Origin: Burkholderiales bacterium
Lineage (GTDB): Bacteria > Pseudomonadota > Gammaproteobacteria > Burkholderiales > Burkholderiaceae_C
Assembly (NCBI GenBank): GCA_019510465.1
Contig: JAEKKH010000185.1
Span: forward strand, 1 to 58,802
Direction: 5' to 3'
DNA length: 58,802 bases
Below, piece after piece: positions 1-7,656 of the stretch. Every line of letters begins with the position of its first letter. Position 1 is the stretch's first letter. The translations under genes and the position numbers were made by a program. The notes under the pieces were generated by a model. The model searched no databases. It was not told where the DNA came from and saw only the letters and a list, made by a program, of their open reading frames with translations.

Positions 1-356
1 ACTACGCGAAGAAGGCCAACCTCGCCAGCAAGGACAAGCCGCTGACCAACGACCCGATGGAAGCCACCTACATCGGCATCCACATGTGGGCGCAGGCGGT
101 GGAGAAGGCCAAGTCCACGGACACCGACAAGGTGATCGCGGCGATGGCCGGCCAGACCTTCAAGGCGCCGGGCGGCTTCGTCTCGACGATGGATCCGAAG
201 AACCACCACCTGCACAAGCCCGTCTTCATCGGCGAGATCAAGCCGGACGGGCAGTTCAACGTCGTGTGGAAGACGCCGGGCCCGATCAAGGCGCAGCCGT
301 GGAGCCCGTATATCCCGGAAGACAAGGGCAAGAAGGACGAACCCGAGAAGAAGTGA
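1..356 (+). CDS. urtA: Urea ABC transporter substrate-binding protein UrtA, C-terminal part
   Basis: This reading frame is open from the left edge (first full codon at base 3) to a TGA at 354-356, so only the last ~117 residues are present. The protein would be the periplasmic urea/short-amide binding component of the Urt ABC transporter. The visible part has features of the C-terminal lobe of branched-chain-type binding proteins: an ATYIGIHMWAQAVEKA helix, then FKAPGGFVSTMDPKNHHLHKP and a strand IGEIKPDGQFNVVWKT. The tail is Lys/Glu-rich. The assignment rests on this pattern plus the urtBCDE genes that follow. The 5' part and the promoter lie outside the window. Confidence 0.85.
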   Translation, partial: YAKKANLASKDKPLTNDPMEATYIGIHMWAQAVEKAKSTDTDKVIAAMAGQTFKAPGGFVSTMDPKNHHLHKPVFIGEIKPDGQFNVVWKTPGPIKAQPWSPYIPEDKGKKDEPEKK

Positions 357-357
357 G

Positions 358-580
358 TTGACGGCCCCAGGGTCGCTGGCGCTCCCTGCCCCCGAGGGGC
401 CGGCCGCGAGCAGACCGGCCGAGCCGGGAAATGACAGCCCCACGGTCGCTGGCGCTCCCTGCCCCCGAGGGGCCGGCCGCGAGCAGACCGGCGGAGCCGG
501 GAAATGACAGCCCCACGGTCGCTGGCGCTCCCTGCCCCCGAGGGGCCGGCCGCGAGCAGACCGGCCGAGCCGGATCTGCC
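358..580. repeat. Three tandem 73-bp units upstream of urtB
   Basis: A block starting ggtcgctggcgctccctg recurs at 371, 444 and 517, exactly 73 bp apart, with only a few differences between copies. Each unit has the GC-rich core cctgcccccgaggggccgg, which can fold on itself, and copies two and three are introduced by an ATGACAGCCCC segment (431 and 504). The third copy runs into a sequence containing gtgagcggcagcgcc, which also follows the related single copy before folC near 29.6 kb. This is therefore a dispersed intergenic repeat that has expanded in tandem here. It fills most of the 324-bp gap between urtA and urtB, and no other gene is visible there. Confidence 0.9.
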
Positions 581-680
581 GCTCCCTCGAACTTCGGTTG
601 ATGCGAGTGAGCGGCAGCGCCGGACGCGTGGTGCGCTTCGCGCTAGTTTCAGCTTCTTTCACCTTCTGATCGTCCAGTCC

Positions 681-2279
681 ATGCGGTTCACCTTGTGTTC
701 GATGCGATGTTGTCTCGCGCTTCTTGTCCTGGTCGCGTGCGCGCCCGGGTGGGCGCTCGACGCGGCGCAGGCGCGGGCGATCGCCGCCGGCGACAACGAT
801 GCGCGCATCGCCGCGCTGCAGGACGCCGTCACGCGGGGCGACCCGGGGGTCGCGGGCTTTGCGCAGGCGCTGCTGGACGATGCGGTGAAGACGACGGCGA
901 CGGGCGTGTTCATCGTGCGCGACGACAAGGCCGTCGACGCCGTGACCGGGCAGCCGGCGAAGCTGCCCGACGAGGCGGAGGACGTCTCCAACAACAACCG
1001 CATGCGCGGCGCGCTGGAGGCGGCGCTGAGCGGACTGCGCCTGCTCTCGCCCGACCTGGCGACGCGCCGGGCCGCCATCGGCGACCTCGCCAGGGCCGAT
1101 GTCGACGCCGCGATGCTGCCGCTGGTGGACAAGGCGCTCGCGAAAGAATCGGATCCGGCGTTGAAGGCGCAGCTCGGACGCCTGAAGGCCGCGCTCCAGA
1201 TCGCCGCGCCCGATCGCGCGCAGCGCCTGCAGGCGATCCAGGCGCTGGCGCACAGCGGCGAACCCGCCGTGCGCGCGCTGCTGCAGGCCCGCCTGGCGCC
1301 CGACGCCGAGTCCGACCCGGAGCTGCGCACGGCGCTCGCGCAGGCGGTGGCGCAGGTCGACGGCCGCCTGGCCTGGGGCGAGCGCCTGGGCGTGCTGTTC
1401 ACCGGCGTCAGCCTCGGCTCGATCCTGCTGCTGGTCGCGCTCGGGCTGGCGATCACCTACGGCCTGATGGGCGTCATCAACATGGCGCACGGCGAGCTGA
1501 TGATGATCGGCGCGTACACCACCTGGGGCGTGCAGAACCTGTTCCGCCACTTCGCGCCGGGCTGGTTCGACGCCTACGTCGTGCTGGCGATCCCGGCGTC
1601 CTTCCTGGTGGCGGCGGCGGTGGGCGCGGTCCTGGAGCGTGGCGTGATCCGATTCCTCTACGGCCGGCCGCTGGAGACGCTGCTGGCGACCTGGGGCATC
1701 AGTCTCGTGCTGATGCAGGCCGTGCGCTCGCTGTTCGGAGCGCAGAACGTGGAGGTCGAGAACCCGTCGTGGATGTCGGGCGGCGTCGTCGCCGCGAGCA
1801 ACCTGGTGCTGCCCTGGAACCGCCTGGCCATCATCGCCTTCGCGGCCATCGTGCTGCTGGGAACCTGGCTGTTGATCAACCGCACGCGCCTCGGGCTGTT
1901 CGTGCGCGGCGTCACGCAGAACCGCCGCATGGCCTCGTGCACCGGCATCGACACCGTGCGCGTGGACACGCTGGCCTTCGCGCTCGGCGCGGGGATCGCC
2001 GGCATGGCGGGCTGCGCGCTCAGCCAGGTGGGCAATGTCGGGCCCGATCTCGGCCAGAGCTACATCGTCGACTCGTTCATGGTCGTCGTGCTGGGCGGCG
2101 TCGGCCAGATCGCCGGCACGGTGCTCGCGGCGCTGGGCCTGGGGCTGATGAACAAGGCGCTCGAGGGCGTGGCCGGCGCGGTGCTGGCCAAGATCTTCGT
2201 GCTCGTCTTCATCGTCGTCTTCATCCAGAAGCGGCCGCAGGGCTTGTTCGCCCTCAAGGGACGGAGCGCCGAATCATGA
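681..2279 (+). CDS. urtB: Urea ABC transporter permease UrtB
   Basis: Inner-membrane permease of the urea transporter. The ATG at 681 gives 532 residues, the usual UrtB size. The frame stays open upstream to 504, but that extension is translated repeat sequence. The protein begins with a signal peptide (MRFTLCSMRCCLALLVLVACAP) and has a periplasmic, Ala-rich helical domain to about residue 230, as UrtB does and LivH does not. A LivH-like membrane domain follows, with LAITYGLMGVINMAHGELMM and, near the end, VVVLGGVGQIAGTVLAA. The TGA stop overlaps an ATGA that opens a repeat cassette before urtC. No strong ribosome-binding site is visible at 681, so the start is moderately certain. Confidence 0.88.
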   Translation: MRFTLCSMRCCLALLVLVACAPGWALDAAQARAIAAGDNDARIAALQDAVTRGDPGVAGFAQALLDDAVKTTATGVFIVRDDKAVDAVTGQPAKLPDEAEDVSNNNRMRGALEAALSGLRLLSPDLATRRAAIGDLARADVDAAMLPLVDKALAKESDPALKAQLGRLKAALQIAAPDRAQRLQAIQALAHSGEPAVRALLQARLAPDAESDPELRTALAQAVAQVDGRLAWGERLGVLFTGVSLGSILLLVALGLAITYGLMGVINMAHGELMMIGAYTTWGVQNLFRHFAPGWFDAYVVLAIPASFLVAAAVGAVLERGVIRFLYGRPLETLLATWGISLVLMQAVRSLFGAQNVEVENPSWMSGGVVAASNLVLPWNRLAIIAFAAIVLLGTWLLINRTRLGLFVRGVTQNRRMASCTGIDTVRVDTLAFALGAGIAGMAGCALSQVGNVGPDLGQSYIVDSFMVVVLGGVGQIAGTVLAALGLGLMNKALEGVAGAVLAKIFVLVFIVVFIQKRPQGLFALKGRSAES

Positions 2280-2353
2280 GCCCGCACGGCCGCCCCCAGG
2301 GCAAATGCCCTCGCCCGGCGGGGAGGCGCGTGGCGCCAGGAGGGCGCGCATGA
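2276..2353 (+). repeat. Intergenic repeat cassette between urtB and urtC (ATGA to ATGA)
   Basis: A GC-rich repeat (ggccgcccccagggcaaatg, then a cggcggggaggcgcg-type block) separates the urtB stop from the urtC start. It begins with an ATG at 2276 that overlaps the urtB TGA, and read from there it gives a 25-codon open frame whose TGA at 2351 overlaps the urtC ATG at 2350. The same arrangement recurs between urtC and urtD with a homologous peptide (pattern GRPxGxCPRxAGRR). Whether it is translated is unknown. Confidence 0.8.
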
Positions 2354-3410
2354 CGCCGGAATCGCCCGTCCAACTCCTGCCCGCGTCGCGGCGCGGCCTG
2401 CTGCTGGGCGTGCGCGGCTGGAGCGCCGTCATCGCCGCCGTGGCGGTGATCGCGATCGTCGTGCCGCTGCTGAACCTGGTCGTTCCCGCAGGCCATCCGC
2501 TGCATCTCGGCGACTGGGGCGTCGCGCTGGTGGCCAAGATCATGTGCTACGCGATCTGCGCCCTGGCGATGGACCTGATCTGGGGCTACACCGGCATCCT
2601 GTCGCTGGGCCACGGCCTGTACTTCGCGCTGGGCGGCTACGCGATGGGCATGTACCTGATGCGCCAGATCGGCCGCGACGGCAACTACCGCAGCGAGCTG
2701 CCGGACTTCATGGTGTTCCTCGACTGGAAGGCGCTGCCCTGGACCTGGAGCGGCAGCGCGTCCTTCGTGTTCCAGATGATCCTGGTGGTGGCGGTGCCCG
2801 GCGTCGTGTCCGCCGTGTTCGGCTGGTTCGCGTTCCGTTCGCGCATCAAGGGCGTGTACTTCTCGATCATCACGCAGGCGTTGACCTTCGCGGGCATGTT
2901 GCTGTTCTTCCGCAACGAGACGGGTTTCGGCGGCAACAACGGGTTCACCGACTTCAAGCGCATCCTGGGCGCACCCATCGCCGCGCCGTCCACGCGCGTG
3001 CTGCTGTTCGTGATCACGGGCCTGACGCTGGTGGGCTTCTACCTGCTCGCGCGCGCCGTCGTCAACAGCAAGTTCGGCCGGGTGCTGCAGGCCATCCGGG
3101 ACGCCGAGACGCGCGTGATGTTCACCGGCTACGACCCGCTGAAGTACAAGCTGTCGATCTGGGTGCTGTCGGCCGTGATGTGCGGCATCGCCGGCGCGCT
3201 CTACGTGCCGCAGGTGGGCATCATCAACCCGAGCGAGATGTCGCCTTCTTCGTCAATGGCGCCAAGAGCTGGTTCACGCAGGCCTTCCCCGAATTCTGGC
3301 TGTACTTCCTCGGCGCGCTGTTCATCGCGGTGACGCTGTTCCTGCCGCGCGGGATCATGGGCCTGCGGGTTCGATGGATGAAGGGCAAGGACGTGGAGGT
3401 GGGCAAATGA
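2350..3410 (+). pseudogene. urtC: Urea ABC transporter permease UrtC, internally deleted and frameshifted
   Basis: Second membrane permease of the urea transporter. From the ATG at 2350 the frame encodes a typical LivM/UrtC protein (AKIMCYAICALAMDLIWGYT, FRNETGFGGNNGFTDFK) to IINPSEMSP near 3245, then runs into unrelated residues and stops at 3333. The true C-terminus (FFVNGAKSWFTQAFPEFWLY through GIMGLRVRWMKG) continues in another frame to a TGA at 3408-3410. UrtC proteins normally have about 25-28 residues between these points, including an IWVAVGGRGTL-type motif. That block is absent, so roughly 80 bp with a length not divisible by three is missing at about 3240-3256. A simple gene call here would be a truncated 327-residue protein. 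Confidence 0.85.
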
Positions 3411-3517
3411 CCCCGCAGGGCCGCCCCAAGGGCGAATGCCCCCGCTTGGCGGGGAGGCGCGAAGCGCAATGCCGCGAACCTCGCGGCAGGCGCGAAGCGC
3501 CAGGGGTGCTCACATGA
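3407..3517 (+). repeat. Intergenic repeat cassette between urtC and urtD (ATGA to ATGA)
   Basis: The urtC stop is embedded in ATGACCCCG (3407) and the urtD start in a second ATGACCCCG (3514), with a GC-rich repeat between them (gggccgccccaagggcgaatg, then gcttggcggggaggcgcgaa). Read from 3407 the repeat is a 36-codon micro-ORF whose TGA at 3515 overlaps the urtD ATG. The flanking duplication looks like a target duplication around an original urtC/urtD ATGA overlap. The internal gcgaagcgc motif is itself repeated (about 3466-3502). Confidence 0.8.
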
Positions 3518-4386
3518 CCCCGGACCTGCAGGAAGCCGGCGCGGCGCTGCTCGAGCGGCACCGCCTGTCGTCGACGGCGAGCTCGTCCGGCGGTGCCAGC
3601 TTCGGCCGGCTCGTGCACGGCCTTCAGCCCGACTTCGCGCACGGCGTCGCGCTGTACCTCGACGAGATCAGCGTCAGCTTCGACGGCTTCAAGGCGCTGA
3701 ACGCGCTGTCGCTGGCGATCGACGTGGGCGAGCTGCGCTGCATCATCGGGCCCAACGGCGCGGGCAAGACGACGATGATGGATGTGATCACCGGCAAGAC
3801 GCGCCCCGATTCCGGCTGGGCCCACTTCGGCTCCAACATCGACCTGCTGCGCCTGCGCGAGCCGCAGATCGTCAGGGCCGGCATCTGCCGCAAGTTCCAG
3901 AAGCCGACCGTCTACGAGGAGCTGTCGGTGTTCGAGAACCTGGAGCTCGCGCTGGTCGACGACCGCGGCGTGCCGGCGGCGCTGCTTGCCAGGCTGTCCG
4001 CCGCGCAGCGCGAGCGCATCGCCGAGATCCTGCAGCTCGTGCACCTGCTGCCCGAGGCCGCGCGCACCGCGGGCCTGCTGTCGCACGGCCAGAAGCAATG
4101 GCTGGAGATCGGCATGCTGCTCGCGCAGGCCCCCACGCTGCTGCTGCTGGACGAACCCGTGGCCGGCATGACCGACGAGGAGACCGAGCGCACCGCGGAG
4201 CTGTTCCTGTCGCTGGCCGGCAGGCACTCGCTGGTGGTCGTCGAGCACGACATGAAGTTCGTCGACATGCTCACGCAGGGCCATCGCAAGGTGACGGTGC
4301 TGCACGAGGGCGCGGTGCTCGCGGAAGGCACGCTGGCCGAGGTGCAGGCCGACGCGCAGGTCATCGACGTCTACCTGGGCCGCTGA
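3514..4386 (+). CDS. urtD: Urea ABC transporter ATP-binding protein UrtD
   Basis: Cytoplasmic ATPase of the urea importer, 290 residues from the ATG at 3514. The frame is open upstream to 3436, but that part is repeat sequence. Walker A is GPNGAGKTT at about residues 79-87, the signature region is the degenerate SHGQKQWLEIGM near 190-200, and Walker B is LLLLDEPVAGM, followed by the switch histidine in VVVEHDMKF. The degenerate signature (SHGQ instead of LSGGQ) is normal for LivG/UrtD proteins. An N-terminal extension of about 50 residues precedes the first conserved strand (LYLDEISVSFDGFKALN). The gene ends 2 bp before the urtE start. Confidence 0.93.
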   Translation: MTPDLQEAGAALLERHRLSSTASSSGGASFGRLVHGLQPDFAHGVALYLDEISVSFDGFKALNALSLAIDVGELRCIIGPNGAGKTTMMDVITGKTRPDSGWAHFGSNIDLLRLREPQIVRAGICRKFQKPTVYEELSVFENLELALVDDRGVPAALLARLSAAQRERIAEILQLVHLLPEAARTAGLLSHGQKQWLEIGMLLAQAPTLLLLDEPVAGMTDEETERTAELFLSLAGRHSLVVVEHDMKFVDMLTQGHRKVTVLHEGAVLAEGTLAEVQADAQVIDVYLGR

Positions 4387-4388
4387 AC

Positions 4389-5081
4389 ATGCTGCATGTC
4401 GAGGGATTGAACCAGTACTACGGCGGCTCGCACATCCTGCGCGATGTGGCGCTGCAGGCCCGCGTCGGCGAGGTCACCGTCGTCCTGGGCCGCAACGGCG
4501 TGGGCAAGACGACGCTGCTCAAGAGCCTGATGGGCGTGGTGCCGGCGCGCACGGGCACGATCCGGCTCGACGACGTCGACCTCGCCGGCAAGGCGCCCTA
4601 CGAGCGTGTGCGGCGCGGCGTCGGCTACGTGCCGCAGGGCCGCGAGATCTTCGGCCGGCTCACGGTGATGGACAACCTGCGCATGGGTCTGGCATCGATG
4701 CCGGCTGGCAGCGACGTGCCCGCCGAGCTGTTCGAGCTGTTCCCCGTGCTGGCGCAGATGAAGCACCGGCGCGGCGGCGACCTCTCGGGCGGCCAGCAGC
4801 AGCAGCTCGCGATCGCCCGCGCGCTCGCGCCCGGGCCCCGCCTGCTGCTGCTCGACGAACCCACCGAGGGCATCCAGCCGTCGGTGATCAAGGACATCGG
4901 CCGCGTGATCCGCCAGCTGGCCGATCGCCAGACCATGGCCATCGTGCTGGTGGAGCAGTACTACGACTTCGCGGCCGACCTGGCCGATGCCTACGTCGTG
5001 ATGGAGCGCGGCGCGGTGCTGGCGCGCGGCGCCGGCGCGGCGATGGCGTCGGACGGAGTCCGGGCGCTGGTCTCGGTGTAG
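4389..5081 (+). CDS. urtE: Urea ABC transporter ATP-binding protein UrtE
   Basis: Second ATPase of the urea importer, 230 residues, starting at ATG 4389 two bases after the urtD stop, so the two are probably translationally coupled. Walker A GRNGVGKTTLLK, the signature LSGGQQQQLAIARAL and Walker B LLLLDEPTEGIQPS are all intact, and the protein starts LHVEGLNQYYGGSH as LivF/UrtE proteins do. It is the last gene of the operon. Its stop is only 2 bp from the convergent ureD stop, which leaves no room for a separate terminator. Confidence 0.94.
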   Translation: MLHVEGLNQYYGGSHILRDVALQARVGEVTVVLGRNGVGKTTLLKSLMGVVPARTGTIRLDDVDLAGKAPYERVRRGVGYVPQGREIFGRLTVMDNLRMGLASMPAGSDVPAELFELFPVLAQMKHRRGGDLSGGQQQQLAIARALAPGPRLLLLDEPTEGIQPSVIKDIGRVIRQLADRQTMAIVLVEQYYDFAADLADAYVVMERGAVLARGAGAAMASDGVRALVSV

Positions 5082-5083
5082 CC

Positions 5084-5920
5084 CTACGTGCGCCAGACGC
5101 GCGGCGCGCAGGCGTCACGCGCCCACGCGAGCGTGCGCCACGCGCGCCACGTGCGCGTGAGCAGGTCCAGCACCGGCTCCACGCGGGGCGCGAGCGCGCG
5201 CAGCGTGACGACGTCGGCTTGCGGCGCCGTCGCTCCCGCGGTCGTGGCCAGGGCGTGCGCGCCTGCGATCCCGCGCGCCGTCTCCAGCAATTGCTCGCGG
5301 CGGTCGTCCGCCAGCGGCGAGCCGGCGGCGAACCAGAGCGTGCCGAGCGCGCGGTGGCCGGCCCAGCCGCACGGGCCGTCCAGGAGGGCGGCGTCGTCGC
5401 CGGACGTGCGTCCGCGCTCCCACCAGCGCGGGCCGACGGCGATGTCGTGGCGGTAGTCGCCGGCGACGAAGGGCGCGTCGGACGCCGGCAGGCCGAGCGC
5501 GAGGACGTCCCAGCCGAACATCTCGGCGCCCGGCTCGAGCTCGAAGCGCAGCCGGTTGTCGGCGTGCGCGCGGGAGTGCACGAGCGTCTCCAGCGGCAGC
5601 CACTCCAGCCGGCCGCCGCCGGCGACGCGGGCCTGGACGGACTGCAGCGCCCGTTCGCCTGCGCTGCGATAGAAGCGCGTCGCGCCGGGCGTGGTCACCA
5701 GGGCGTGCGCGCCGGTACCGAGGCGGAGGTCGACCTCGACGGTGTCGCCGCCGACCATGCCGCCCGGCGGATGCACCAGCACGGAATGGCAGACCTCGGG
5801 GCCCTCCGGAAACAGGCTCTTGAGGATGCGCAGCGGGCCGTCGTGGCGGAAGTCCAGGCGCGTGCCGCCGGTGGCCGGATCGGCGCGGTAGTCGAGGTTC
5901 AGGCGGGCGTGCCAGGCCAT
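5084..5920 (-). CDS. ureD: Urease accessory protein UreD
   Basis: Urease maturation factor, 278 residues, which with UreF and UreG loads nickel into the urease apoprotein in the cytoplasm. Recognisable family features are the N-terminal ARLNLDYRADPATGGTRLDFRHDGPLRILKSLFPEGPEVCHSVLVHPPGGMVGGD block and the following GTGAHALVTTPGATRFYRS. It lies convergent to urtE. On its own strand no other urease gene is adjacent: upstream is the 5' side of the response-regulator gene, pointing away. Urease subunit genes are therefore not next to it inside the window, which is unusual because ureD normally heads ureABC. The ATG at 5920 is the only good start, and its ribosome-binding site is weak. Confidence 0.93.
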   Translation of the reverse strand: MAWHARLNLDYRADPATGGTRLDFRHDGPLRILKSLFPEGPEVCHSVLVHPPGGMVGGDTVEVDLRLGTGAHALVTTPGATRFYRSAGERALQSVQARVAGGGRLEWLPLETLVHSRAHADNRLRFELEPGAEMFGWDVLALGLPASDAPFVAGDYRHDIAVGPRWWERGRTSGDDAALLDGPCGWAGHRALGTLWFAAGSPLADDRREQLLETARGIAGAHALATTAGATAPQADVVTLRALAPRVEPVLDLLTRTWRAWRTLAWARDACAPRVWRT

Positions 5921-6313
5921 CGGGGAAGGTCCAGTGGAAAGGGGTGAGGGTAGCGCAGGGGCGCATGCAAGATTCGCGCAGGCTTGCCGGGGCGACGCGA
6001 TTCGTTCACCTTACTTTACGAGGCGCGCAAGCCCGGTTGACCGCCGCGGGGCAGGATCGCCTGCAATGACTCGTTATGCCCGGTGCCCCGCAGCCCGCGC
6101 CGCCACGCCGCCGCGGCGTCGCGCGCGGATCCCGCGGCAGGGGTTCGACGAGGCGCCCGCGCGCTGACCGGCGCGCCCCCATTCCATCCCACCTCGACGC
6201 GGCCTGCGCTGCCAACGAACGACCCCATGACATCCTTCGACGCTATCGGTTACGCTCCAACCGCGCAGGGAGTCCGCCCTGTCGCCTCCACCTCGCGGAA
6301 CGCCCACGCCTCC
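5921..6313. other. 393-bp divergent intergenic region between ureD and the response regulator
   Basis: No gene can be supported here. The region is GC-rich and should hold promoters for both divergent genes, but I see no convincing -35/-10 pair. The response-regulator frame stays open through part of it, with an alternative ATG at 6227 (MTSFDAIGYAP) that would add a non-conserved N-terminus. Confidence 0.5.
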
Positions 6314-7018
6314 ATGACCAATCCGCACCTCCTGCTGATCGACGACGACGCGCGCCTGACGCGCATGGTCGGCGACTACCTGCGTACCCAGGGCTTCGAC
6401 GTCGACACCGCCGGCACGCTGGCCGACGGCCGCATGCGCCTGGCAGCGGGCTCGTACGACGCGCTCGTGCTCGACCTGATGCTGCCCGACGGCGACGGCC
6501 TCGACTTCACGCGCGAGCTGCGCGGCCAGCCGGCCACGCGCCGCCTGCCGCTGATGATGCTGACCGCGCGCGGCGAGCCCACCGACCGCATCGTCGGCCT
6601 GGAACTGGGCGCCGACGACTACCTGCCCAAGCCCTTCGAGCCGCGCGAGCTGCTGGCGCGCGTCAAGGCGCTGCTGCGCCGCGCCAGCCCCGAGCCGGTC
6701 AACGAGGAAGTGCTGCGCTTCGGCAAGCTCGAGATCGATCTCGGCGCCCACGAGGCGCGCCTGGACGGCGTGCGCTGCGACCTCACCAGCCACCAGTTCG
6801 ACCTGCTGGTGGTGCTCGCGCGCAGCCCCGGCCGCGTGCTGAGCCGCGACCAGATCATGGATGCGCTCAAGGGCCACCCGCTGGAAGCCTTCGACCGCTC
6901 GATCGACGTGCACATCTCGCGCATCCGCAGCGTCATCGAGGAAGACCCGAAGAACCCGAAGCGCGTGCTGACGGTGCGCGGCTCGGGCTACCTGTTCGCG
7001 CGCAAGCAGGACGCCTGA
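6314..7018 (+). CDS. OmpR/PhoB-family DNA-binding response regulator
   Basis: Two-component transcription factor of 234 residues. The receiver domain (about 1-120) has the acidic pair in LLLIDDDARL (residues 10-12), the phospho-acceptor Asp54 in LVLDLMLPDGDG, the conserved Thr in MMLTARGE and Lys in DDYLPKPFEPRELLARV. The C-terminal winged helix (about 135-232) carries LTSHQFDLLVVLARSPGRVLSRDQIMDALKG and the SIDVHISRIRSVIEEDPKNPKRVLTVRGSGYLF wing. The start at 6314 puts the first strand at residue 5, as is usual. The partner is probably the histidine kinase at 7657, with one small gene between them. What it regulates cannot be read from the sequence. Confidence 0.9.
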   Translation: MTNPHLLLIDDDARLTRMVGDYLRTQGFDVDTAGTLADGRMRLAAGSYDALVLDLMLPDGDGLDFTRELRGQPATRRLPLMMLTARGEPTDRIVGLELGADDYLPKPFEPRELLARVKALLRRASPEPVNEEVLRFGKLEIDLGAHEARLDGVRCDLTSHQFDLLVVLARSPGRVLSRDQIMDALKGHPLEAFDRSIDVHISRIRSVIEEDPKNPKRVLTVRGSGYLFARKQDA

Positions 7019-7074
7019 TCGCCTTCGGGGCGTCCCGCGTGGACGCTCATGCGCCGGCCAGGGACAATCGACGC

Positions 7075-7611
7075 ATGAGCACGAACTTCTTCAGCTGGAC
7101 GTTCCCGATCGACCCGGCTTCACCCGTGCCGGCGCCAGCGGAGATCGACGCGTTGGTGCAGAAGGTCAGCGGCGAATGCCTCGGCGTCGACGTCATGTCG
7201 CGCGGCGACTGGTTCGCCGGGACGCTGGTCAGGATGGCGCGCCGCGCGGAGTCGACAGCGCTGGACTTCTTCGAGGCAACGCCGGCCGAGGTCCGGGTCG
7301 TCGGCTCCCACGGATACGCCTGGGGCGTGACGATCCTGCAGGCCGGCGCCGTCGCGTCCGCGCTGACGCTGATCGACGCGCTGCGGGCGCGCTGCAGCGA
7401 CGATCCCGCCTGGTGCATTCCCTTCTTCACCGGCGGTCGCTGGGACGAAGCGGAGATACGCCAGCTGATCGGGCAGCCGGACTTCGACGGCGGTGACGAA
7501 GGCGTCGGGCCCGGGTATTTCATCGCGCACCTGCGCTTCCTGGGCGCCGTGCTGAAGGAGGCCAGTGCGGACGGCATGGCGATCGCGCATGTGCGGTTCC
7601 TGAACGAGTAG
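7075..7611 (+). CDS. Hypothetical protein between response regulator and histidine kinase
   Basis: A 178-residue protein that I do not recognise. It starts at ATG 7075, 56 bp after the response-regulator stop, and ends 45 bp before the kinase start, so it probably shares their transcript. There is no signal peptide or membrane segment, so it should be cytoplasmic. It has balanced amino-acid composition, normal for a folded enzyme-like or binding protein, with a central VVGSHGYAWGVTILQAGAVASALTLIDALRARCSDD block and a C-terminal GPGYFIAHLRFLGAVLKEAS segment. Its position suggests a possible accessory role in this two-component system, but this is inference from order only. Confidence 0.75.
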   Translation: MSTNFFSWTFPIDPASPVPAPAEIDALVQKVSGECLGVDVMSRGDWFAGTLVRMARRAESTALDFFEATPAEVRVVGSHGYAWGVTILQAGAVASALTLIDALRARCSDDPAWCIPFFTGGRWDEAEIRQLIGQPDFDGGDEGVGPGYFIAHLRFLGAVLKEASADGMAIAHVRFLNE

Positions 7612-7656
7612 GCGCCTCGCCGGCCGCCGTTCGTCTCTCCATCGACAGGATTTCCC

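Noticed and set aside
371..580. 73-bp repeats as a CRISPR or iteron origin
   Set aside because: No spacers, no AT-rich region and no replication gene nearby; a homologous copy occurs before folC.
504..680. N-terminal extension of UrtB from the ATG at 504
   Set aside because: The added 59 residues are translated intergenic repeat and would hide the signal peptide that starts at 681.
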